In this document: piece by piece, positions 9,287-14,420 of the stretch
Numbering within the stretch: the stretch's first letter is position 1
Layout: the number at the start of each line of letters is the position of its first letter
Position numbers and translations under genes: made by a program
Notes under the pieces: generated by a model
Seen by the model: only the letters and a program-made list of their open reading frames with translations
Database searches by the model: none
What the model was told of the DNA's origin: nothing
From: Chloroflexota bacterium
GTDB taxonomy: Bacteria; Chloroflexota; Anaerolineae; Anaerolineales; Anaerolineaceae
DNA length: 14,420 nucleotides
Direction of reading: 5' to 3'
NCBI GenBank assembly: GCA_019136175.1
Contig: JAGVUS010000415.1
Location: 1-14,420 of the forward strand

Positions 9287-9477
9287 TGCGCCTCCAGTGG
9301 TGGTTGATGTCAAGTGATCGTCCCTTTATTTTAACGGGAAAGCGGGTGCCCGTGTATGAAATCGCCATGAAAAAGAAAGCGGGGTTTTAACGCGCCGAAG
9401 CCCTGAAGGAGATCAGGACTTCGGCAAAACCCAACCCGTTACCCAAAACCGATAATGGAAAGGAGGCGGAAAATTTG
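9287..9477. other. Intergenic region between the oxidoreductase operon and the amylase gene
   Basis: It contains the hairpin listed separately and should contain the promoter of the amylase gene (- strand). A TAAAAT box is present on the - strand near 9330, but I found no matching -35 at normal spacing. No gene is seen. Confidence 0.4.
9394..9425 (-). terminator. Hairpin after the oxidoreductase operon, probable terminator
   Basis: Arms 9394-9406 and 9413-9425 pair over 13 positions (one is a G-T wobble or C-A mismatch depending on strand) around a 6-base loop. It lies 52 bases behind the gamma-subunit stop and before the amylase gene. On the - strand it is followed by GCGTTAAAA, not a long T-run, so efficient intrinsic termination is not certain; RNA 3'-end protection is another possible role. 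Confidence 0.55.
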
Positions 9478-10026
9478 TTATGCGACGGGTGCGGCGATGT
9501 AGGCTGCGCCTTCGCGCAGGGCTTGATAATTGAGGGGCAGGAAGCGGTGGTGGCGGGCGGGCAGGTGTTCCTGCAGCGCCTTTTCCATCATTTCCTGGGT
9601 CAGAATAGGCAGGTTCGCCAGAAGGGCACCCACCAGAACCATGTTGGTCATCCGCTTGTCGCCAATTTTTTCGGCAAGTTCGTTGGCGGGAACCATCGCC
9701 ACACGGATGTCCGTGCGGGTGGGGGCGCGGTTGACCATCGAGGAATTGACAATCAGCAGACCGCCGGGCTTGACCAGGGGTTCGTACTTGTCCAGCGACG
9801 GCAGGTTCATGGCAACAACAGCCGATGGATTGCGCACCAGCGGGGAGCCAATTTCTTCATTGGAGATGATGACAGTGCAGTTGGCGGTACCGCCGCGCAT
9901 TTCCGGACCGTATGAGGGAATCCAGGTGACTTCCAGCCCGTTATCCATGGCGGCATACGAGCAGAGCTGACCCGCAAAGAGCGCACCCTGACCGCCGAAT
10001 CCAGAAAAGATGATTTCGTTTTGCAT
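9478..10026 (-). CDS. 2-oxoacid:ferredoxin oxidoreductase, gamma subunit
   Basis: A 182-residue cytoplasmic subunit of the POR_gamma family, the C-terminal structural piece of four-subunit 2-oxoacid oxidoreductases. The start at 10026 has GGAGG 7 bases upstream and follows the beta-subunit stop by 15 bases. The family signature is clear: FSGFGGQGALFAG near the N-terminus (GFGGQG at 9-14) and WIPSYGPEMRGGTANC at about 35-50, followed by VIIS and the VRNPSAVVAMN region. The length matches the family. It is the last gene of the ferredoxin-alpha-beta-gamma operon and ends shortly before the hairpin. Which oxoacid the complex uses cannot be read from this subunit. Confidence 0.93.
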   Translation of the reverse strand: MQNEIIFSGFGGQGALFAGQLCSYAAMDNGLEVTWIPSYGPEMRGGTANCTVIISNEEIGSPLVRNPSAVVAMNLPSLDKYEPLVKPGGLLIVNSSMVNRAPTRTDIRVAMVPANELAEKIGDKRMTNMVLVGALLANLPILTQEMMEKALQEHLPARHHRFLPLNYQALREGAAYIAAPVA

Positions 10027-10041
10027 TGGTTTCCTCCGGAC

Positions 10042-10821
10042 CTAAATTTTCATCTCGGCGACCGCCGGATGAACCTTGTAATCACCGACAGGATAGTACG
10101 GGATCATGTGGTCTTCCAGCCATGTCATGGAATCGACCGGAGTCAGGTTCCAGTTGGTGGGGCAGATGGAAAGGAGTTCCACCATCGAAAAGCCCAGCCC
10201 GCGCACCTGTGTTTCAAAGGCAGTGCGGATGGCTTTCTTCGCCTGCCGGATATTCTTCGGGTCGTGCAGGCTGCGGCGGACGATATAGCTGGCACCGTCA
10301 AGCTTGGCAAGCATTTCCGAAACGCGGATCGGGAAGCCCTGCTGTTCCACATCACGACCCAGGGGGGAGGAAGTGGTCTTCTGTCCGGGCAGGGTGGTGG
10401 GCGCCATCTGACCACCGGTCATGCCGTAGTTGCTGTTGTTGATGAAAATGACAGAGATGTTTTCGCCGCGGGTGGCAGCGTGGACAATTTCCGCCATGCC
10501 GATGGAGGCAAGATCGCCGTCACCCTGGTAGGTGAGAACAAACCGGTCGGGCAGGCAGCGCTTGATGCCGGTTGCCATGGCGGGAGCGCGTCCGTGGGCG
10601 GCAACTACAAAATCAAAGTCCATGTAGTTGTACATGAAGACCGAGCATCCCACGGGGGCAACGCCAATGGCTTTATCCCGCAGGTTCATTTCGTCAATCA
10701 CTTCCGCCACCAGGCGGTGCGCCACGCCGTGGGTACAGCCCGGGCAGTAGTGGGTATTGACATCCGAGAGAGCCTCGGGGCGCTGGTAAACAACTTGTTC
10801 AGTAATTGGTTGAGAGGTCAT
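10042..10821 (-). CDS. 2-oxoacid:ferredoxin oxidoreductase, beta (TPP-binding) subunit, operon copy
   Basis: A 259-residue cytoplasmic subunit that binds thiamine pyrophosphate and performs the oxidative decarboxylation of a 2-oxoacid to acyl-CoA with the alpha subunit. The start at 10821 has GGAGG close upstream; longer in-frame starts fall inside the alpha gene. Motifs: HYCPGCTHG (24-32), VAAHGRAPAMATG (73-85), and the TPP/Mg motif GDGD (100-103) continuing to INNSNYGMTGGQ (127-138). The length and the lack of a fused ferredoxin domain fit the KorB/VorA-type small beta subunit. A second copy, about 88% identical, is encoded at 12421-13197. The copies differ mainly at residues 48-69, so this one may serve one substrate and the other copy another. 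Enzyme class is certain; substrate (2-oxoglutarate, branched-chain 2-oxoacids or other) is not. Confidence 0.94.
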   Translation of the reverse strand: MTSQPITEQVVYQRPEALSDVNTHYCPGCTHGVAHRLVAEVIDEMNLRDKAIGVAPVGCSVFMYNYMDFDFVVAAHGRAPAMATGIKRCLPDRFVLTYQGDGDLASIGMAEIVHAATRGENISVIFINNSNYGMTGGQMAPTTLPGQKTTSSPLGRDVEQQGFPIRVSEMLAKLDGASYIVRRSLHDPKNIRQAKKAIRTAFETQVRGLGFSMVELLSICPTNWNLTPVDSMTWLEDHMIPYYPVGDYKVHPAVAEMKI

Positions 10822-10830
10822 TTTTCCTCC

Positions 10831-10847
10831 TCGTCTTTTGAAGACGA
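10831..10847 (-). promoter_or_regulatory. Small hairpin between alpha and beta genes, next to the ribosome site
   Basis: A perfect 7-base inverted repeat (tcgtctt / aagacga, 3-base loop) fills most of the 28-base gap between the alpha stop and the beta start, and touches the GGAGG of the beta gene. It could set translation or mRNA stability of beta relative to alpha. The stem is only modestly stable. Confidence 0.35.
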
Positions 10848-10849
10848 CA

Positions 10850-11971
10850 CTAGTTGACAATCGCAGCCATGCGATCCAGCCAGGCACTGCGCGGATCGAC
10901 ATCGACGGAAAGCGGTCCCTTGGCAATGCGGTGGATTTCGCTCAGGATTTCATCCGGGAAGGGAACCACGCCGCCCAACCGGGCAAAGAATTCCACCGGG
11001 CAATTGCCCTTGACAATCCGGAGGACATCATCCAGCATTTGTCCGCCATTCATTTCGGTCACCAGGATGCCCTGCACCCGCTTGCTCAGTTCCGCCACCT
11101 GTTGAACGGGGAAGGGAGCCACGGTGATGGGGCGCAGTAAACCGACCTTGATGCCCTCGGCGCGTGCCTGGCGCACGGCAGTCAGCGCCACACGCCCGGC
11201 AGAGCCAAAGCCAATGATGGCAAAATCGGCATCGTCCAGGTAATATTCCTTGAAGCGGACTTCGTTCGCCTCAATCTGGCGCCAGCGGTTGAGAATGCGG
11301 ATGTTGGTTTTTTCCTCGTCCGATACTTTCAGGTAGATGGAGGACAGCATGCGGTGCTCACGCTGCCCCATGGTTGCCGTAATTGCCCACGGCTCGGTGG
11401 ATACGCCGCGCAGGGGCTGCATTTCGGGCAGTTCGCACGGCTCCATCATCTGACCAATGCTGCCGTCGCTGAGGATGACCGTATTGATGCGGTACTTCTC
11501 GGCGAGGTCAAACGCCAGCACCGTCAGGTCAACCGATTCCTGGACGCTGCCCGGAGTCAGGACGATCTGGCGGTAATCGCCATGTCCGCCGCCGTGGACG
11601 GACTGGTTGTAATCCGCCTGGGAGGGGGAGATGTTGCCAAGTCCCGGACCGCCGCGCATGACATTGATCATTACCACCGGGATTTCGGTTGCAGCCATAT
11701 AGGAAACGCCTTCCATCATCAGGCTGAAGCCTGGGCTGGAAGAGGAGGTCATCACACGGCTGCCCGTGCAGGCAGCTCCGTACACCATATTGATGGCTGC
11801 CACTTCGCTTTCCGCCTGGACGAATGCTCGTCCCAGTTCCGGCATGCGGCGGGAAAGGTATTCCAGCAGTTCGGTCTGCGGAGTGATGGGATAGCCAAAA
11901 TAGGCGTGCAGTCCGGCGCGCACGGCTGCCTCTGCGACTGCTTCATTGCCTTTCATCAATTGACGAGCCAT
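10850..11971 (-). CDS. vorB: 2-oxoacid:ferredoxin oxidoreductase, alpha subunit (VorB family)
   Basis: A 373-residue cytoplasmic subunit that pairs with the beta subunit to form the TPP site. The start at 11971 follows the ferredoxin stop by 9 bases and has AGGAGA upstream. Family landmarks: LMKGNEAVAEAA at the N-terminus, YFGYPITPQTEL (24-35), QAESEVAAINMVYGAA, MTSSSSPGFSLMMEG, and NVMRGGPGLGNISPSQADY; the second half has the transketolase-C-like fold ending in the VTEMNGGQM..D region. This sequence style matches proteins named VorB (3-methyl-2-oxobutanoate:ferredoxin oxidoreductase), which supports a role in branched-chain amino acid fermentation; the same family is also named KorA (2-oxoglutarate). 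The single alpha gene must serve both beta copies if both are used. Family is sure, substrate inferred. Confidence 0.94.
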   Translation of the reverse strand: MARQLMKGNEAVAEAAVRAGLHAYFGYPITPQTELLEYLSRRMPELGRAFVQAESEVAAINMVYGAACTGSRVMTSSSSPGFSLMMEGVSYMAATEIPVVMINVMRGGPGLGNISPSQADYNQSVHGGGHGDYRQIVLTPGSVQESVDLTVLAFDLAEKYRINTVILSDGSIGQMMEPCELPEMQPLRGVSTEPWAITATMGQREHRMLSSIYLKVSDEEKTNIRILNRWRQIEANEVRFKEYYLDDADFAIIGFGSAGRVALTAVRQARAEGIKVGLLRPITVAPFPVQQVAELSKRVQGILVTEMNGGQMLDDVLRIVKGNCPVEFFARLGGVVPFPDEILSEIHRIAKGPLSVDVDPRSAWLDRMAAIVN

Positions 11972-11980
11972 TTTTCTCTC

Positions 11981-12220
11981 CTATTGATTTTCTTTGGCAG
12001 GTGCAACTTGCCGGTAAACGGTGATGGCGGCTTCCGGGCAGATAATGGCACAAATGCCGCAGCCGGTGCAGCCGTCCAGCGACAATTCCGCTGGATGATA
12101 TCCCTTGGCGTTGATGCGATCTTCCGCGAGGATAATGACGTGCTGCGGGCAGGCGTCCACGCACAGCCCACAACCTTTACAGATGATTTCCTTTACTTCA
12201 ATTCGTCCCTTGGGGGGCAT
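11981..12220 (-). CDS. 2x[4Fe-4S] ferredoxin subunit (delta) of the oxidoreductase
   Basis: A 79-residue ferredoxin-like subunit that passes electrons from the TPP site to an external ferredoxin. ATG 12220 has AGGAGG 5 bases upstream. Two complete cluster motifs are present: CKGCGLCVDACP (Cys 14, 17, 20, 24) and CTGCGICAIICP (Cys 51, 54, 57, 61), each with the CxxCxxCxxxCP spacing. The short N-terminal VKEIICKGCGLCVDACPQ and the linker with KGY match delta subunits of four-subunit 2-oxoacid oxidoreductases rather than free ferredoxins. It is the first gene of the operon (ferredoxin, alpha, beta, gamma), so its leader controls the whole complex. That leader carries both the conserved promoter blocks and a stem-loop. 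Confidence 0.94.
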   Translation of the reverse strand: MPPKGRIEVKEIICKGCGLCVDACPQHVIILAEDRINAKGYHPAELSLDGCTGCGICAIICPEAAITVYRQVAPAKENQ

Positions 12221-12244
12221 GTCATCCTCCTGTTCGTGTTGGAT

Positions 12245-12270
12245 CCGCCGAAATTGGATAATTTCGGTGG
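12245..12270 (-). promoter_or_regulatory. Stem-loop in the leader of the oxidoreductase operon
   Basis: Arms 12245-12255 and 12260-12270 pair over 11 positions, with one G-T/C-A position and a 4-base loop; the inner 8 bases (ccgaaatt/aatttcgg) are perfect. It lies between the promoter blocks and the ribosome site, 25 bases before ATG 12220. It may be a repressor operator or a 5' mRNA stabilising hairpin. The leader of the stand-alone beta gene has no equivalent. Confidence 0.45.
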
Positions 12271-12286
12271 GATATGAATTCCATTA

Positions 12287-12346
12287 AGATTATGCTCTTA
12301 TTTTTAATATGTAGATAGTGTCATGCGTCATTGTACTGGAAAACAA
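12287..12346 (-). promoter_or_regulatory. Conserved promoter-like blocks upstream of the ferredoxin-alpha-beta-gamma operon
   Basis: Reading the - strand: TTGTTTTC (12346-12339), 6 bases, a 22-base block containing GCATGACACTATC (12332-12311), 15 bases, then GCATAATCT (12295-12287). CATAAT matches the -10 consensus at five of six positions, and no good -35 lies at 17 bases. The same three blocks with identical spacing lie upstream of the second beta gene. ATGACGC-ATGACAC is a 7-base-spaced direct repeat, the sort of site an activator could use. Confidence 0.55.
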
Positions 12347-12420
12347 AAATACCAAATGTACCCTGCAATCCATCCCATCCGGATCGATCCCACCCGTAAC
12401 AAATGGACGGCGGGTGTCGA

Positions 12421-13197
12421 TCAGATGCGCATTTCGGCGACCGCCGGATGAACCTTGTAATCCCCCAGCGGGTAGTAGGGGACCATGTGGTCTTCCAGCC
12501 ATTTCATGGAATCGACGGGGGTCAGGTTCCAGTTGGTGGGGCATACAGACAACAGTTCCACCATCGAGAAGCCCAGCCCGCGCAGCTGCGTCTCAAAGGC
12601 AATGCGGATGGCTTTCTTTGCCTGCCGAATGTTTTTCGGGTCGTGCAGGCTGCGCCGCACAACATAGCTGGCACCGTCGAGCTTGGCAAGCATTTCCGAA
12701 ACCCGGATCGGGAAGCCCTGCTGCTCCACGTCCCGCCCGGTCTGCGAGGAGGTGGTCTTCTGCCCTGGCAGGGTGGTGGGTGCCATCTGACCGCCGGTCA
12801 TGCCGTAGTTGGCGTTGTTCATAAAAATGACGGAGATGTTTTCGCCGCGGGTGGCAGCGTGGACAATTTCCGCCATGCCGATCGAGGCAAGATCGCCATC
12901 GCCCTGGTAGGTAAAGACAAACCGGTCGGGCAGGCAGCGCTTGATGCCGGTTGCCATGGCGGGAGCGCGCCCGTGGGCGGCGACCACAAAATCAACATCA
13001 AAATAGTTGTAAATGAAGCCGGAGCAGCCCACCGAAGCCACGCCGATGGTCTTCGATTGCAGGTTCATCTCGTCAATCACTTCCGCCACCAGGCGGTGCG
13101 CCACGCCGTGGGTGCAGCCCGGGCAGTAGTGGGTGCTGACGTCCAGTAACGCCACTGGATGCTCGTATACCACCTGTTCCTGGATGGGTAAATCCAT
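12421..13197 (-). CDS. Second, stand-alone 2-oxoacid:ferredoxin oxidoreductase beta subunit
   Basis: A 258-residue paralogue of the beta subunit at 10042-10821, about 88% identical over the whole length by direct reading. The start at 13197 has AAGGAG 7 bases upstream. It keeps every expected element: HYCPGCTHG, AAHGRAPAMATG, GDGD and NNANYGMTGGQ, so it should bind TPP and be active. No alpha, gamma or ferredoxin gene accompanies it; it must borrow those of the operon that starts about 200 bases downstream. The changes cluster: 8 of 22 residues differ at operon-copy positions 48-69 (including Pro56 to Ser, Val61 to Gly, Met67 to Phe), against 13 of about 189 in the rest after that. This patch sits between the CPGC motif and the HGR motif. 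A role as an alternative beta subunit with different substrate preference or different growth condition is inference. Confidence 0.92.
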   Translation of the reverse strand: MDLPIQEQVVYEHPVALLDVSTHYCPGCTHGVAHRLVAEVIDEMNLQSKTIGVASVGCSGFIYNYFDVDFVVAAHGRAPAMATGIKRCLPDRFVFTYQGDGDLASIGMAEIVHAATRGENISVIFMNNANYGMTGGQMAPTTLPGQKTTSSQTGRDVEQQGFPIRVSEMLAKLDGASYVVRRSLHDPKNIRQAKKAIRIAFETQLRGLGFSMVELLSVCPTNWNLTPVDSMKWLEDHMVPYYPLGDYKVHPAVAEMRI

Positions 13198-13257
13198 CGT
13201 CTTTCTCCTTCCCACATCCTTAATTCGGATAAAACTGATAGAAATAAGTATCTAATG

Positions 13258-13317
13258 ATATTATGCGCCCAATTGTGGCGGGTGGATAGTGTCATGCATC
13301 ATTCCAAATGAAAACAA
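13258..13317 (-). promoter_or_regulatory. Conserved promoter-like blocks upstream of the stand-alone beta gene
   Basis: Reading the - strand: TTGTTTTC (13317-13310), 6 bases, a 22-base block (13303-13282) with 20 of 22 bases identical to the one at 12332-12311, 15 bases, then GCATAATAT (13266-13258). The last block ends 61 bases before the ATG (67 in the other copy). The intervening bases differ between the copies, so the blocks look selectively kept. Confidence 0.55.
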
Positions 13318-13357
13318 TCCTCCCATATCCCCCTTTTGGATGTGCCGGTGAACGGCT

Positions 13358-13858
13358 TTATTGTCGCAGCAGCGTGATGGTTCCCCAGCCCAGTTCTGCG
13401 GGCGGTTCCACCACCAGCGTATCTTCCGTGACCGTAAAGCGAAATTCGTAGGTTGGCAAGCCAATCATAATGGAAATGGCAACCCGGTCTTCGGCAACAA
13501 AGGAATAGGATGCCTGCAGCCCTTCGCCGGTGGAACGATCCACCAGGCTCACCCGCCGACCAGGGTGGAAGGTGATCTGCACATCGTACCCGGAGGGGCG
13601 CGGGCTGTCCGCCGCCAGCACCCACGTCCCTTCCAGCAGGGCTGCGTAGGGTGAATCCACCGTTTGCAGGGGCGGCACAACCGATGCAAATACCAGCAGG
13701 ATACAGTTGATGGCGATGAAGATTCCGCCAATCACCAGCAGGACAATCGTCCCCCGGCGGGTGTTGGGATTCTGCAGGCGGGCAAGCAAGCCCCTGGGCT
13801 TGGGGGAGGGTTGGGGAGCAGTCACAGTGGCTTGATTAAACCACAAAACGCCGCCCAT
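13358..13858 (-). CDS. Membrane-anchored lipocalin-like protein, function unknown
   Basis: A 166-residue protein. I chose ATG 13858, which lies about 20-27 bases behind the upstream gene; its ribosome site is weak, so the start is uncertain. Residues 1-36 are polar and cationic (PKPRGLLARLQNPNTRRGT), then a single helix at about 37-60 (IVLLVIGGIFIAINCILLVF), giving an N-in anchor with about 100 residues outside. The outer part starts LLEGTWVLA and continues as alternating strands with YDVQITFHPGRRVSLVD, SYSFVAEDRVAISI and YEFRFTVTEDTLVVEPP. A G-x-W strand followed by eight or so strands resembles the small lipocalin-like domains that test how well an expression fits a template. No catalytic residues are apparent. 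It shares a transcription direction with the phosphotransferase gene upstream and is probably in the same operon. No function is claimed. Confidence 0.7.
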   Translation of the reverse strand: MGGVLWFNQATVTAPQPSPKPRGLLARLQNPNTRRGTIVLLVIGGIFIAINCILLVFASVVPPLQTVDSPYAALLEGTWVLAADSPRPSGYDVQITFHPGRRVSLVDRSTGEGLQASYSFVAEDRVAISIMIGLPTYEFRFTVTEDTLVVEPPAELGWGTITLLRQ

Positions 13859-13884
13859 GTGTTCCCGGGTTTGGAGCTCAACTG

Positions 13885-14420
13885 TCAGGGAATGGATCCA
13901 CAGCCCGCGCCAGGTCCATCTCGTGACCGGGTAGAAAATTCCCGGCAAAGTAACAGTATCCCTGTTCCCGGTCTCCCGGCAAAGTAACAGTATCCCTGTT
14001 CCCGGTCCTGCCCGCCCGCGTCCGTCAGCAGGATTTGCTGGCAGAACGCCGCCAGGTCCCAGATCACCCGCTCGTAGCGGTAATACGCCAGTGCCAGCGG
14101 ATCCAATCCAGCCCTGCCATATTCCTCGAAAAACCAGTTCGCGGCAGCCGGGTTGCTCCAGGCGGGGCATCCCCCAATCAATGCCACGTCGCGCTCTGCA
14201 GGCGCAAGGATCGGCTGATCCCAATCCACGATGTGGATGGCTCCCTCCGGGCTGAGGTGCAGGTTGCCCGGATGGATGTCGGAATGGCACAGCACAAATT
14301 TCCGGGAGCGGGTCTGCAGCAACCTGCCCAGCTGTTCCGCCCGGCGGACTGCCTGGTGAATGGTTTGACGGTTCGCCTGCATGCATGCCGCCAGCTTTGC
14401 CGCAACAGGTTCGGCAAACG
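13885..14420 (-). CDS. Phosphotransferase (APH/choline-kinase fold), 5' part outside the window, C-terminus shifted
   Basis: The frame is open through the right edge, so the N-terminus is missing and the ATG at 14382 is internal. Visible are the catalytic loop VLCHSDIHPGNLHL (the HxDxxxxN Brenner-type motif) and IVDWDQP, the metal-binding Asp of the aminoglycoside phosphotransferase / choline kinase superfamily. Such enzymes phosphorylate small molecules (antibiotics, sugars, amino alcohols) in the cytoplasm; the substrate cannot be told from this fragment. The last ~28 residues (PGTGILLLCREFSTRSRD..) look like out-of-frame coding: a perfect 34-bp tandem duplication at 13940-14007 precedes them. 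With one copy removed, the frame reads NFLPGHEMDLARAVDPF.. and ends at 13878-13880. The catalytic part is unaffected, so the protein may still work. Confidence 0.82.
   Translation of the reverse strand, partial: FAEPVAAKLAACMQANRQTIHQAVRRAEQLGRLLQTRSRKFVLCHSDIHPGNLHLSPEGAIHIVDWDQPILAPAERDVALIGGCPAWSNPAAANWFFEEYGRAGLDPLALAYYRYERVIWDLAAFCQQILLTDAGGQDREQGYCYFAGRPGTGILLLCREFSTRSRDGPGAGCGSIP
13940..14007. repeat. Perfect 34-bp tandem duplication
   Basis: Two head-to-tail identical copies, 13940-13973 and 13974-14007, each beginning tcccggcaaagtaacag and ending ttcccggtc. The length is not a multiple of three, so the duplication shifts the reading frame of the phosphotransferase. Each copy contains a small inverted repeat (aacag/ctgtt). 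Confidence 0.95.

Noticed and set aside
7820..9307. Open frame of nearly 500 codons on the + strand opposite the amylase gene
   Set aside because: High GC suppresses stops. The - strand encodes all GH13 catalytic motifs, whereas the + translation has no recognisable domain.
9308..9313. TTGACA on the - strand upstream of the amylase gene
   Set aside because: A -10 at 17 bases would overlap the start codon, so it cannot be the normal -35 of this gene.
9461..9482. AAGGAGG followed by start-like codons on the + strand
   Set aside because: It would drive only the shadow frame opposite the gamma subunit, which lacks any domain pattern.
10021..10857. Open + strand frames opposite both beta genes (also 12403-13149), similar to each other
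   Set aside because: Their similarity only mirrors the paralogous beta genes on the - strand.
13341..13357. GCCGGTGAACGGC-type short hairpin behind the lipocalin-like gene
   Set aside because: The stem is only 4-5 bases, with no T-run; too weak to call a terminator.

Overview
The window reads as a piece of an anaerobic, heterotrophic bacterial chromosome, most likely Chloroflexota, class Anaerolineae. This is inference from protein style: a VorB-type four-subunit 2-oxoacid:ferredoxin oxidoreductase, secreted FG-GAP propellers ending in a short hydrophobic LP..LR tail, a MacB/LolD-like ATPase with a very large FtsX-type permease, and AGGAGG-type ribosome sites. There is no rRNA, tRNA, phage, IS or CRISPR signal. 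The first ~600 bases are clearly AT-richer than the rest.

Left part (1-5349, + strand): a small secreted PKD-like protein, then a two-gene export system. Its permease is a duplicated FtsX protein whose C-terminus carries an extracellular M28-peptidase-like domain. That domain has lost the catalytic/zinc-binding Glu pair and the last zinc-binding His, so it is probably a pseudoenzyme. The permease reading frame is broken once near 1205-1235. The ATPase gene overlaps its end by ATGA.

Middle part (5378-9286, - strand): a cytoplasmic GH13 amylase (neopullulanase/cyclomaltodextrinase style), an N-formylglutamate-amidohydrolase-like metalloenzyme 7 nt behind it, and a secreted eight-repeat FG-GAP/VCBS propeller. 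These are convergent with the ABC operon, with only 28 bases between the stop codons.

Right-middle part (9478-13197, - strand): ferredoxin, alpha, beta and gamma subunits of a 2-oxoacid:ferredoxin oxidoreductase in one tight operon, followed by a strong hairpin. Upstream lies a second, stand-alone copy of the beta subunit, about 88% identical in protein. Both transcription units start behind the same conserved promoter-like arrangement, with equal spacing between its blocks. The beta copies are nearly identical in DNA over the TPP-motif core but strongly divergent over residues 48-69, which suggests a specialised alternative beta subunit sharing the alpha, gamma and ferredoxin subunits.

Right edge (13358-14420, - strand): a membrane-anchored lipocalin-like protein, and a phosphotransferase (APH/choline-kinase fold) cut by the window edge. 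A perfect 34-bp tandem duplication has shifted the phosphotransferase C-terminus.
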